Source: Tenebrio molitor (lineage: Eukaryota > Arthropoda > Insecta > Coleoptera > Tenebrionidae). From it: 64,000 bases of DNA. The stretch lies in assembly GCF_963966145.1 (NCBI RefSeq), contig NC_091047.1, positions 27,962,001-28,026,000 on the forward strand, written 5' to 3'. The position numbers and the translations under genes are program-made. Below are positions 1-10,877 of the stretch, piece by piece. Each line of letters opens with the position of its first letter. Positions within the stretch are counted from its first letter, which is position 1. The notes under the pieces were generated by a model. That model did no database searches. It was not told the DNA's origin and saw only the letters and a list, made by a program, of their open reading frames with translations.

Positions 1-842
1 GTTTCTCAACTTGAGATTAAATTGTTAGTTACCCCCCTTTTTTCGCTGAACAATAAGGGAAAGCGCAAAAAATACTAAAGTCATTAGAGACTTTCTAATA
101 ATTTCTTTTTGAAGAAGAATAATCCTCGGCGAAAATCTAATACATTGTTTAGGTGTAAGGAGCAAAAGCTGTATTAGCAATAGAAGAGTATCGCTATTAA
201 AAAGTTTTTTTTTCTTCTTTGGAGCAAAGTTACAGAACTGTTTTTTTTTTTTGTTCGACACTGTCAAAATTTGAGAATTTTCTCCTATAGTTTGCCTCAA
301 TTCTAAATTTCCACCACCTGTTGAATTATGTTGGCAAAATAAAAATATTTCTAATTTGGGGATTCTTATAACCAAAGTTGCCAATATAATTATTTTATAA
401 ACATGATTCGAAAACATTAAAATTAGTTCATAAGTTTATTTTGCTTTAAGAATTTGATTTTCTACCTATTTATTTGCTGCATTTTAAAAAAGGTTATTCA
501 TTCTTCTCCTTTATTCTAAAATTTTGAGTTTACGAGATTGACAGAAAACCTAACAAATACAATCTGACGCATTTTTCACCAAACAGTGTTGCCGGTTGTA
601 TTTCCAACGTAGAATGCAGTGTTGGTGGAAATTTAGAATTGAGACAGACTTTATGTGAACAGATTTTGATAAATGTCACCACTTGTCAAAACGAAATGTC
701 AAGCTGATTTTAAAGATTTTAAGCGATTTGGAGCCTTTAAGGGGCTCGTTGAACAAAAAAACGTTGTAATTCAACTCGTTCGTGTGTCAATTGGGCTTTT
801 TTGGCACTCGTGTCAAATAAACTACTATTTCTATATCCTTTT
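1..842. repeat. Copies of a dispersed repeat plus a large inverted repeat
   Basis: No gene is visible. The stretch around 245-290 (core ttgttcgacactgtc) and the stretch around 645-815 (cgaaatgtcaagctgatttt, then aactcgttcgtgtgt) match blocks that recur at 19,730-20,015 and 63,135-63,400, so this is a dispersed family. In addition, 296-316 (ttctaaatttccacc) is the inverse complement of about 626-647, giving an inverted repeat with roughly 310 bp between the arms. The open frames here are AT-rich and have no recognisable protein content. The element boundaries are not clear. Confidence 0.6.
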
Positions 843-1277
843 CTAGATTGTTAAAAGTTTTGAAAACACTGCCATCAGCTCATTATCTTTAGACAATATG
901 AATGTTCTCACAAATTCTTCTTCAATTTTAGATTCTTCTTCATCTTTCAGATTGGCTTCTTCTAGATTTTTTCCAAACCAAAGCTTGAATTACTTTTACT
1001 TAATAATTGTAATTTTTGACTTTATGCAATTGTCATCTGGTCCCAGCTTTTCACCTATAGTTACTTTTGCTGGTAGTGCCAACTTAATGACAAGTCCCCA
1101 ATTCATATCTATAACGTTCCGGCTATACATGAAACTGTCAAAACCTAACCTGTATTTCACGCTGTTTATCCTCGCTCTTCCATTCTTGTGTAGTTTTTTG
1201 CCCATTGAAACAATCTCGTTTAAAATTTGTTCTTTTAAGAACTTAATTCGTGTATTGCTGAAAAATGTCATTTTCAT
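843..1277 (-). pseudogene. Decayed protein-coding ORF of unknown family
   Basis: On the - strand a 93-codon frame begins with ATG at 1277 and stops at TAA (996-998). A second TAA follows two codons later, and then the same frame continues with an acidic, protein-like stretch (NLEEANLKDEEESKIEEEF) up to a stop at 843-845. The composition of both parts is protein-like: a mixed charged/hydrophobic N part containing VIKLALPAKVTIGEKLGPDD, then an acidic tail. This reads better as one gene interrupted by two stops than as chance. I tested removing the stops as a short intron; no GT-AG pair keeps the frame, so a dead or retroposed copy is the better reading. The family is not recognised. The antisense + strand frame (898-1320) is treated as its shadow. 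Confidence 0.35.
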
Positions 1278-1892
1278 TGGAACACAAAGCTTTCATCGTT
1301 GGGTCGTATTTTCGAAATGAACGAAAGATAGAGAGCGTACTCCATTCGAAAGGTTTGGAATAAATATCAGAAAATATCTGGCCTCCGAGATCTTGTGATC
1401 TTACGCCTGCAGACTTTTCTTTGTGACCTCATTTAAAAAATTCAATTTATCAAACACCTGCTCATGATTTTCAAAAATTAAAGCTCAGAATAACTGAAAA
1501 AGTTAACGAAATTAAAATAATCCAGGGCTCATTTGTACTTGCAACAACATAGACAACATTTTCAGCATTTACTGTTACAACTGGATAAAATACTCGTAAG
1601 TGATTTTTGCCACGATCATTCGGGTAGTTCCAGTAGCCAATGATGTAATAAATACAATGGGCCGATAACAACTATAGTCATTACTAAAAGTTTTTATCCC
1701 GCAGGTGGCGTATTTCACATTTCCCACCATTAACAATTAAAAAAAATTCGTGGGGCTGAAATGACAGAACAGCCTTAAAGGGAAACAATGATCATTCTCC
1801 TTATTAAGTTTCGTCGTCGAGGAGAATTTAATAAACAAACGTTACCAACTTACGTTGCAAGTTTGCTGTGGATGTAAGGTTCATTTATACAG
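1278..1892. other. Noncoding AT-rich stretch
   Basis: I see no gene, recognisable repeat or RNA here. The short - strand frame at 1471-1671 has no domain-like content. Confidence 0.5.
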
Positions 1893-2278
1893 TGTGGAAT
1901 AAAATGATTTACATCTAGTTACCTTTGGAATTTTTGTACATGTAAATTTTCCAGTACCGCTCTACTTTTTTTTTCGAAGTGCCGAACTATTAGTTCTGTC
2001 AATAAATGTCATCAATCGAATTGGCAATTGTTGCAATTTACTAAATTGAATTAACAAACGTTGGTGGCCGCTTTCAACACTAGCTGTGACTTGCTTTTGT
2101 TAGCTCCTTTTTAATTTCAATCTCAACTTTGCATTCATATCATCCCTTCGCAATAAATCACATTTGGAATTTGGATATATATTTTGAGGTTAGGCTTTCT
2201 TTTTTTTTTGTAGAGCGGCATTTCGTATTTTTACAAGGGTAATGCAAAGGTAACTAGATGTAAATAATTTATTCCACA
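1893..2278. mobile_element. MITE with inverted ends (386 bp)
   Basis: The left end reads tgtggaataaaatgatttac and the right end is its imperfect inverse complement. The match continues for over 30 bp through the segment catctagttacctttg and reappears further in (accgctctac against gtagagcgg). It has no coding capacity, as expected of a non-autonomous DNA transposon. The superfamily cannot be assigned, because no target-site duplication is convincing. Confidence 0.7.
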
Positions 2279-3491
2279 TAATACTTACATTATTAGTCAT
2301 TTAAATTTTACATTTACATAAATTAGATTTGTAAGTGGTCACACTCCGATAAACTACAAAATTCAATTCGTCGAATTAACGATCAGTTATATTTTCATGG
2401 GAATACTGTAACTGGCCATATGCAAATTGCAGTGCCAGTTGCAGACGAATAAATGCTTGCTACCAATCGTGCATATTATGAATTCATAATCAAATGTGTC
2501 AGATTGAAATCCCACCTCCAGAATTGCACTGTTGTCACCATATTTCCAGCAATTGCACTAATATTTGCTGCATTCAACCGAAATTAACCTATGCTTGAAA
2601 TTCCAATCAAATTCTAATCACTTGTTTCTAATTATCGCCTTCCGAAGGGTTTTCTATTAATCAATAACACCAACACGTAGCGCCGTGATTAATTTCGTTG
2701 TAACCGTTTGATGTAATTATTGTAATTAACATCGAGATTGGTCTGATTGCTGCATAACCACCAGTCACGAAGATTATCCCAATCTCAAATATAATCTGAC
2801 ACGAACGTGATAGATATATTTAGCAATCGGGTCTAACCCCTTTTTTTCGTTTATTTTCTTTGTACTCCGTAATAAACTCGGCTTTGTTTGCGTCTGCGAT
2901 TCCTGTTTATCTTATTGTTTTTAAACTGAGAGATATCTATGATGATGTCAACAACAAGACTTAACTCTTCTTTGTCAACTCCACAATTAAGCCATTCAAA
3001 ACTGTAAAGTTCTCCATTTATCGTATTTCCCTGAAACTTACATAATATTGCGGAAAAAGTGTTTAAAGAGAGAAGCGTCGAAGACAATCTGCGCCTTCTT
3101 ACAATTTCATCCCCAGCAACTTTCACTTAACAGCTTAAAGGGCACATATCCTTTGCCGTACGTCAAATGAAAGCAATAAAGAACTCAATGAAAGTCTGCT
3201 TACTTCCTAAACTTTCTGCACTACAATTTGTTTTTCTTAAACTGGGATGTTATTTGGCAACAAATTGTTTCCAACGTTTACGGCACGACAGAGGGTTTAC
3301 TGAAGAACTGTAAATGTTGCCTGAACTGAAATTATACAAAATAAATCTAGGACTTCCAGTAAATTTCTTTCGCTTAGGGTAAATAAAAAACAAAACATGA
3401 AAATTTAATAAATATTTAAAACCACACATTTTAAAAATAATTAATTGTCTCTTTTTCCATTTTTGCACCAATGACTAATATCAATAAAAAC
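2279..3491. other. Noncoding AT-rich stretch
   Basis: No supported gene. The 91-codon - strand frame at 2851-3126 has no family resemblance and is flanked by ordinary AT-rich sequence. Confidence 0.5.
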
Positions 3492-3666
3492 AATGGGCCG
3501 TATCCTGACACCCTTATTAAATTTAATCATGACTCTAATTACCTTGGTGACGAATTCATCTCTTTCTGGCAGGTTATAATTGCATAAATCTGTATCGTTT
3601 TATGTTTACTTTAATCACGACTCTAGTTAAGGCAACTTTAATAACGGTGTCGTGATATGGCCCATT
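3492..3666. mobile_element. Foldback MITE (175 bp)
   Basis: The ends aatgggccgtatcctgacac and gtgtcgtgatatggcccatt are near-perfect inverse complements, and the match continues inward (ccttattaaa against tttaataacg). The whole unit could fold into a hairpin. A fragment with the same aatgggccg end is seen at 1655-1663. Confidence 0.75.
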
Positions 3667-5525
3667 CTCTTTTATTTTTTTATTTATTGTTTATTTGTTT
3701 TTAACATTAAGTTCTTTTAATTTCCTACTATCATCGACCAAAATGTGAAATGTATGCCAAACTGTTTTAAACAAACTTTGAATAAAGAAGGTGATGAAAT
3801 TAGAAACGTGCCTTGAATGAAACAATCTGGCAAACTATGTGAAACTCTATCATGGTGACATCTGATACAAAATTGTCACCCCCAATAGGACGCCCTGAAT
3901 GATAAACGATAAGGAAATTGATCTGGAAGCAAGCGATAGAAGGCGACAAGAAAAAAATTACGTTTTCGGCATGACCTTTTTTTTATTCTCTTGTGTTTTG
4001 AGTTGTTTATTTTGTGTCACATGATCAAATAAATTTGGACCCAGTTAGCTGCGAAAAACAAGAACCGAATCGTAGATTAAGCCACACGGGTATTGAGAAA
4101 CATTGATTCTAAAAACAAAATTTGTCAACAAAATGATAACATTTTAGTTTTAATCAAATCACAACATCGAACGTCATTGTCAGATGGATTTGTTCTTCGA
4201 TAAAAAAGTTGATAAAACATTTCACTTTAGATATTTGTTAATACTTCAACAATTTCAATTATTTCCTACAAATGGAAATTGCAAAATATTGCTTGGAAAA
4301 GCGAACGATAATGATGACTAACTTGAAATGTCCAATCTGACATAACCTACATATCCCGAATAGTTCGCAGCGCGTCGTACCGATCAATCTACGAATACAC
4401 TTTTATTTTACAAGTTACGAGTATTTGCGCACCAAAAGTTAATTTTAGAAATGTCATTGAATATGTATGTCCGTCCATAAAAACTTTTTATAAATTCAGT
4501 GTCTCTCATGCAAATTTGATGCGTGGTTAAAATTTTAAAACTGAAGTGTGTTAGTAAACCGTATTATTTACGTGGACACATATTTCATTCATTATATGTA
4601 CATATTTCCAGATTTTTAAAAATTAAGAAGCAAATAAAATATTGAAATCTGTTCGTTTCGTTTTCAGAATACTGAGAAGAATACATTTCCTATTTTATAA
4701 AATGTTTTAACTTATTTTGTTTAACTGGATATTTATTTTTGTTCCATGTGCTAATGGATAAATAACCATGTATGGAAAGTAAAGAATGTTGCGTTTAAAC
4801 TCAGTTTGGAGAATTTTTACAAAACGAACAAATGTGAACCGTTATGCGAATTGACGCGTAAAAGAAAACAATCTGAAACCAGATCCATTCCGTGGAATAA
4901 CCTCTGGAATCAACAGGATTAACTTTGGAAGGACAAAATCTCCGGAGAATTACTCAATTAGCTTCAATCGAAAGTTTTTCAGGCAACACTTCACATGCTC
5001 CGCCCCGACAGATTTCTATAAGACTAATCAGATCTTGGTTAAATTTGTTAAAGAAAAGTTAGACTTCTGAGCCAGTTTACACATACGAGAAAGTTTGTGT
5101 TGTATAATTTAAAACACAATCCGTCAACGTTTTAGCAGAAAAGTCTATTCGGTAGTTCATAAGAGCAAGGCACTGATGTTGATGTAGTTAGACTACGATT
5201 ACGATAGCAACTAAGCGACTTAAGTGATGGCCTGAGGATAAAAGAAGAATGCAACAAACTAGTTTTTTTGTTTTGTTGATTTTGGAAGTTTAAATCATAT
5301 TTACTGAAAGAAAAAAGTTATACTCCTAACGATGTCACTTATTTTATATATTTATATTTTTTAATTGTACGTCGCTAAAAATATTTCATCTATTGATTGC
5401 TATTAGTTGTTGCAAATTAACTGGTTGCTGAAGATGACGATAAATCTCGGATGCCACGCAATACCAACTAGTGTCCTTAACTGGAACTGAGTTAAACCTA
5501 TGGAAATACTTGTATTGATATTTTT
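3667..5525. other. Noncoding AT-rich stretch
   Basis: Nothing supported. No open frame of 60 codons or more lies here, and no inverted repeat longer than about 15 bp was noticed. Confidence 0.5.
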
Positions 5526-5654
5526 AGGCCCGGTTTATTCACCTTCAAGTAAATTTATCTAGCTAGTAGTTGCTATGATTTAGAATCTGCTATTGGTAGA
5601 TCCATGGTAATTACCGTTCAAATAAAGTTACTTGAAGGTGAATAAACCGGGCCT
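5526..5654. mobile_element. PIF/Harbinger-like foldback MITE (about 125 bp) with TTA flanks
   Basis: The left end ggcccggtttattcaccttc and the right end gaaggtgaataaaccgggcc are exact inverse complements, and the match extends to about 35 bp. TTA lies directly outside both ends, which is the 3-bp duplication typical of PIF/Harbinger transposons. A second, single-ended copy of the right arm is at 36,481-36,523. Confidence 0.75.
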
Positions 5655-6207
5655 TAATGTATTAATATTAATGATCTGCTTGCCAAAAATTTCATTGCGA
5701 CTATACACCATTCACATCTACAACCTTTTAGACACTTTTAAATGAATTCAGTACATCAGAAGACATTAAGAAGCAAGCTGGTTTTATTTAATTTTTAAAT
5801 TTAAAACCAAACAATTATTTAGAAATACTAGCGGCGAAAATCCGTATTTCTGCTATACACCCTCTTAAAATTAGGTAGTTAATGTTAATCAGTTACTCCC
5901 GACAGAAATTCAATTATGTTCAAATCTGCGCTTTACAGAGACCACTTTGTTTTTTCTGGATGTCTTTGATGACATGCTAACGTGTGACAGATAAGTTAAT
6001 GTTGTCAGTTAAGTATTCCGTTAAAATTGTATAGCATAATCAAGCAAGCATTCTTTCCTGTACAATATTGCGCTGCACACAGTACAATATAAAATATAGA
6101 TTTTATTAACGCGTGTGTTCTCCACCAATAAATTGCTATAGTTTGCCGTTTTTGGATTAAGCCAGCTACTGGAGAATCTGAAGAGTATTTGAGCGCTTTC
6201 GATCACG
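5655..6207. other. Noncoding stretch
   Basis: No gene or clear repeat. The 61-codon - strand frame at 6021-6206 has no recognisable content. Confidence 0.45.
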
Positions 6208-6464
6208 TACCGGGTGATTTTAAATGAATGTGACTTTTTTTCATAGGTTGGTAATATTATTGTTGGTTATTCTGCTTTTTAATGTGATAGTTGACATAAA
6301 CATAGGCGTCCTCGCCTATTTGACACAATTTATTAATACATAAAATGTCAAAATGACGTACGTACGCCAATGTGTTGATTAAGGTATCAAGTTTGCCAAA
6401 ATAATTTATGAAAAATGTTCCCAACTTAAGAAAAAAAGTGACAATCATTTAACATCACCCGGTA
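6208..6464. mobile_element. TIR MITE (about 255 bp), TA flanks
   Basis: The end ccgggtgattttaaatgaat matches, imperfectly inverted, the right end that closes with catcacccgg. A T-rich inner part (acttttttt against aaaaaaagt) is also inverted. TA lies immediately outside both ends, as for Tc1/mariner-type insertions. The single - strand frame inside (6257-6448) spans TIR sequence and is not a gene. Confidence 0.7.
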
Positions 6465-6480
6465 TATCTACGAGTATCTC

Positions 6481-8142
6481 ATGCAAAGGTCTAAAATCCA
6501 ATCTATCCTTGGACAGACCTCTAAAGCGGTCTTCAAAGTGTCCCACTCCGGTCACAAAATCCACTTCAGTTTTGGCCAATAAAGTAGCCTCCCCCTCCCG
6601 CGATCAACTGTCATGCAAAAATGGCTCCGATCCAAATCGGATGCATTAACATCTGCGCCATCACATTTAAAGATCACTCCCTGAAAAATTTTCTCGCCCA
6701 AGACAAATTTCACCCATTTCGCCATTTCGGAAACTCACTCCCTAAAACCAATTATCGTTTCTAAATTCCACGGCTATCAGCGGAATTTTGAAATCAATTC
6801 GCTCCGCAACGCTGCCGTAGCCCTCTTGTCGCCTAAAACCACGCTCCCACACCCCATACACTCCCAAACCACCTCACCCATTTTAAAGCAGTCGCTGTTA
6901 ACCTGCACCTCAACAACATATCCATACATTTCCTATTATAACCGCCCCCGCGACAGAACTTCCTCTGACCTGCTCCGGTACGCGACCCAACAAAATTTTG
7001 CCATCATCCTCGACGATTTCAACGCCCGCCAGATCAACTTCCAAAAAACCACCCGCCCCCTACTTCGTTCAGAACAACGACATCCTAAATTCTCCCCCGG
7101 ACAAAGCAAATTGCTTCACCCAAACCCTTCATGAAATTCACCAAATCTCCAGCGGTCGCCACTTTGACGACGCTTTTTTGACGCAAGTGACAAGAAGCGT
7201 CAACAACAATCTCTCTGTGTTCGGCATTCTGGCCTTAACATCAATCGTTAATAACTGCATGCGTAGCCACTACTTCGCCCCCGCTTGGAAACATGCCACC
7301 TCCACCTCCTTCCCCCGGAGTAGTTTGGATTCCGGTCTGAATGCTCCACCATCAACCCGTTTCTTGAGTTTCACACGGATACCACCTGGCATACCAATCT
7401 GAAGGAGTGCCCTCTCACTGTCTTTCTCGACATATCAATCCCAAATTCAAGCTCAAGGACTACTTTCTCTCAAATCGTACCTGTAGCGTTAAAATTCAAA
7501 ATACCATAGAGCTCCCAATTTCTCTTCACGAAAGAGTCCCTCAGAGCTCCATTCTTTCTCCCCTTTAGTGTGTGGTGTAGAGAGTTTCCTGTTCCTCCCC
7601 CGGACGAGGAGCAAACTGTTCGCCAACAATACTGACATTTGAACAAGCCAGAACAATGCGATGGTGGACAGCAGAATCCTCCACGATAATCTGGAGGACA
7701 TCACCATCTGGACAATCGTCTGGAGAGTCAAACCAAACCCTCGCAAATCCCAATCCATCCTGATGATCTAGTCGGAGCAGTCAATTCCAGATCTCGATTT
7801 AAAATCCCCCACTTCCGACTGAACAACCTGACCATTCCAAAGCTCCAAAATATCCGCTACCTCGGCGTCACCTTCTCCAAAAATTTAACCTTCACCAGGA
7901 CGTCAAAGGAACCCTTAAGAAATATCGTAACCGTGCCTACCTCCTGTACAGGATTCGAGGGTGCATTCGCGGGTGCGATTCGAAAACCGTGTACCACACC
8001 TACAAGTCCTTCACCTGTCCCGTCATCGAATACCGAGCTCCCACCCACACATGGAAGTTATATTGAGAGGAAGGAAGGCCAGTTTGAAAAAGTGATACCA
8101 CCCGCTACATCGTGGACAACCATAAAAGGTTGCTAGAGAAGG
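6481..8142 (+). pseudogene. Decayed non-LTR retrotransposon (ORF1 end, endonuclease, reverse transcriptase)
   Basis: Read across frames, this is a LINE of the jockey/I type on the + strand. A frame ending KVSHSGHKIHFSFGQ-stop (to about 6582) looks like the end of ORF1. ORF2 appears to begin at ATG 6621 (MAPIQIGCINICAI, the usual start of an apurinic-type endonuclease). SYYNRPRDRTSSDLLRYA followed by FAIILDDFNAR (about 6930-7030) is the endonuclease core with its D-F-N motif. Around 7230-7300, IVNNCMRSHYFAPAWKHA is the start of the reverse transcriptase, and LKDYFLSNRTC and VPQSSILSPL (about 7450-7565) follow. The YADD region is scrambled. About 7850-8040 gives RYLGVTFSKNLTF and YRNRAYLLYRIRGC, the region after the catalytic core. 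Many frameshifts and stops show it is dead. It is cut off at the right by a MITE. Confidence 0.85.
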
Positions 8143-8676
8143 TTCATAAGTGATAATGAGCCCAGCGGAATTGAAAATGCAACCCACAATACATTTGCAA
8201 CGCTAACTTATATTATTTTTAAATATCATATTGTTTTAAAATGAAATTATGAATCCATGATGGCTTTGCTTCCAATAATTTTATTTGTCACAACTGACAC
8301 TACGAAAAAGTTAAAATACGATTAAAATGTATTCGAACCATTAGAAAATAGACATGATCCTGATTATGGCGAATGTAATTAAATTGCTTCTGCTGTTGCG
8401 CGTTTATGCAAACAATAAACAGTTTTCCAAAAACTCTTCGTTTTTACACAATTTCATTTAACCAAACGAATGACGTTTACGTTTTTTATGCACGATTATT
8501 ATTATAATTTGCAATAATGCACACATTTTCTTGACATAAACGTCTCTTTATGTTTATGTCTATACGCCCTTAATACATAAATAGTATTAAACAAAAAACA
8601 AAGATCCACGTTAACTCTGCAATTGTATTGGAGGTTGCATTTTTAATTTCGTCGGGCTGGTTATCACTCCTGTATA
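8143..8676. mobile_element. MITE copy A of the tacagggtatttcacgag family
   Basis: The left end carries the family sequence gtgataatgagccc...ggaattgaaaatgcaaccc. The right end carries its inverse (ggttgcatttttaatttcgtcgggct, shown here only as the end of the match). Related copies are at 18,986-19,440 and 34,825-34,998. It abuts and truncates the LINE on its left. The family end resembles TA-flanked insect MITEs. Confidence 0.7.
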
Positions 8677-8752
8677 CAGGGTATTTCACGAGGCTCATTA
8701 TCGCCCGACGGAATTGAAAATACAACCCACAATACATTTCTTTAAAAAAGCT
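8674..8752. mobile_element. Single end of a second MITE copy (copy B)
   Basis: Directly after copy A, tacagggtatttcacgaggc starts the same family again in the forward orientation and continues through gaaaatacaacccacaatac. No matching right end is found within the next kilobase, so this is a solo end or a deleted copy. Confidence 0.6.
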
Positions 8753-10226
8753 GAATTATGTTCATTTCAATATCCAGATTTTTAACACCTGAAAAATATT
8801 TTACTGAAGTTGAATGAAGCTTATTAAGTGTCACATTCATTCTACTTTGACTACTTTTACTAAAACGGCACAGTTATTACCCACATAAATTTCATAATTG
8901 CACTTGTGCCTGCTAAATAGGTGTTCCTCTAACGAAATTAAATTTGAGATTGTTACATTTATCACCTCTAATTCAGCCACTATTAAAACGCACGTTTGCT
9001 CATATCCAGAATACATTATCTCTCGAATGAATTCCGCCCTCTAATAAGCCTTACAGAACCCCCAACGTTTACTCTTCACTTTTAGGTGCTTCTGACAAAT
9101 CACAGCTGAATGTCACACTTTATAACACGTTACAGATTTTTTATGAAAGTCTTAAGTGCCCAACCAAAGACTAATAAAAAATTGATTGCCTCGTCGAGAT
9201 CTCGGTGTTGCTTTTTAAGTGCTCCATAAAGACATCTACCAATACAAAGCTATCGATTTTCCTAAGTGAGGACGGCCTTTAATGGACAAGCTCGAACAGA
9301 CCTGCAGCTCGATACAATCAAAAGCGTCTTTATCTGCATGCATCTACTTGTTTCTGGTGTAACTGTGCGTGATGGGTCTCTTTGAGTGATGGAGACCGAT
9401 AAGAGTCTTTGTCGCAATCGTCTCTCTTCAGAGCGCAATATACATATATTCAGCGCTTCTCCTTCTTCGTTGAAATTCGGAGCGACGACGAAGTGTTACA
9501 TTTTTTTAATTTTTGATATGCAAAAAGCTGTTTTGTGCAGATCCCACGAAACGACGCGAGATCTCGAGATAAATTTACTTGCCTCCAGGGAGTGACTCCA
9601 TGTATTATGCCATATTTTAAAAGATTATAAGCATATCCCAAAAAAATTCGAGGAACTGTTTGGAAATTAGGTTACTGTACGTATAAAATTCGGAAGCAAG
9701 CTAAAGACGTCAAAACGTATTATAAAAATACAAGGGGAATTATTATCGGAAGGATGCTTCTGATATGAAAATGTTTTTTCAATCGTCTTGTTATTTTTTG
9801 GAAACAAGCAAAAAAATATAAATAGATTCAGGAAATGTAAATGATGAAATAAGAATACTGAAACGACTTAAAAAAAAGGAAATTTCAGATGTTTTCGTTA
9901 TTTGAATGAACGTTTATCTAATCACCATTTCTTTGGGGGGATGCCACAAGATCACCATTTAAAAATATTGATTGATCTGTACGAAGAGTTTTTCCAGTAG
10001 TTAAAGACATAAATTTTAGGAAATTCTTTCCTTATTTTTTTTACATTATCACTGTACAGAGTGATCAATAAGAAAACAAATGAACAGCGCTACCGTATCT
10101 TTTGTTTTAGCGAAATTACTGTCTTAGATTAATTACACATATGTATACTTGCTACACATCGTCGTTTAATTGGTTGCCTACCTCTAGAAAAATCTATTAT
10201 TAATATTATTAATTGTTAATAATATC
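8753..10226. other. Noncoding AT-rich stretch
   Basis: No supported gene. The overlapping frames at 9386-9641 on both strands show no family features. Confidence 0.5.
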
Positions 10227-10349
10227 TGTTCACGTTGGAATGAACATCAGTGGTGCAAATGACCTGACCTGTTACTATGACAACTCATATGAAAGTTAAT
10301 GCCAAATGTGTGCGATTTGCACCACTGATATTCAATCCAACGTGAACAG
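10227..10349. mobile_element. Foldback MITE with ctgttcacgttgga ends (123 bp)
   Basis: Left ctgttcacgttggaatgaac and right ...ttcaatccaacgtgaacag are inverse complements. The match continues through atcagtggtgcaaat against atttgcaccactgat. The outermost bases gttcacgttg are shared with the foldback at 16,150-16,294, although the inner sequences differ. Confidence 0.75.
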
Positions 10350-10532
10350 GATATAGTTAGTGCTTTATCTTCAATGGTAAAACCGATTTTACCAGTTATT
10401 ATTGCTTTAAAATTGACATTCTCTGACACCGAAAAATCTGCGTACCAGTGGCGTCGCGTTTAGCAATAAAGCCATCCCCGAATACCCTGCACAAAGTTGG
10501 CCGTTAAGGATTATTAATTTTGAATGTATGTA

Positions 10533-10877
10533 CAGTTGCGAAATTAAATTTTCGGGCACTATTGTCAATGTCATGATATAAACTCTAAAACAACCTTTAC
10601 GTTAATAACCTTATTTTTTACTCCTGTCATGTTTTTATCTTTTTGGCATTCAAAAATTGTCATTTGTGGCATAATAACGGGTAGGCAACATATCAAAGCG
10701 ATGATTTAATTACACTCAGTGCAACTAACTGAAATCTCAAAATTCAAAATTGATTGGGTGACTGACACAGAAAAGTTTAATTTTTGAATGTCAGTCATGA
10801 TGACAGTAGAAGGTGCTTTACAGAGATTTTGTTGAAGTGACAGAAAAATGGTGCCCGAAATTTTAATTCCGCAACTG
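10533..10877. mobile_element. Tc1/mariner-type MITE, copy 1 (345 bp, TA target)
   Basis: The left end is cagttgcgaaattaaatttt and the right end its inverse, with terminal inverted repeats of about 30 bp. TA lies directly outside both ends. The whole sequence is repeated with few changes and the same length at 24,113-24,457. The 60-codon - strand frame inside is repeated in both copies but is only element sequence. Confidence 0.85.

Noticed and set aside
25..417. 130-codon - strand frame
   Set aside because: Lys/Leu-rich, overlaps a dispersed repeat end, and has no recognisable domain.
898..1320. 140-codon + strand frame with hydrophobic stretches
   Set aside because: Antisense of the better-supported - strand pseudogene; hydrophobicity comes from the complement of charged codons.
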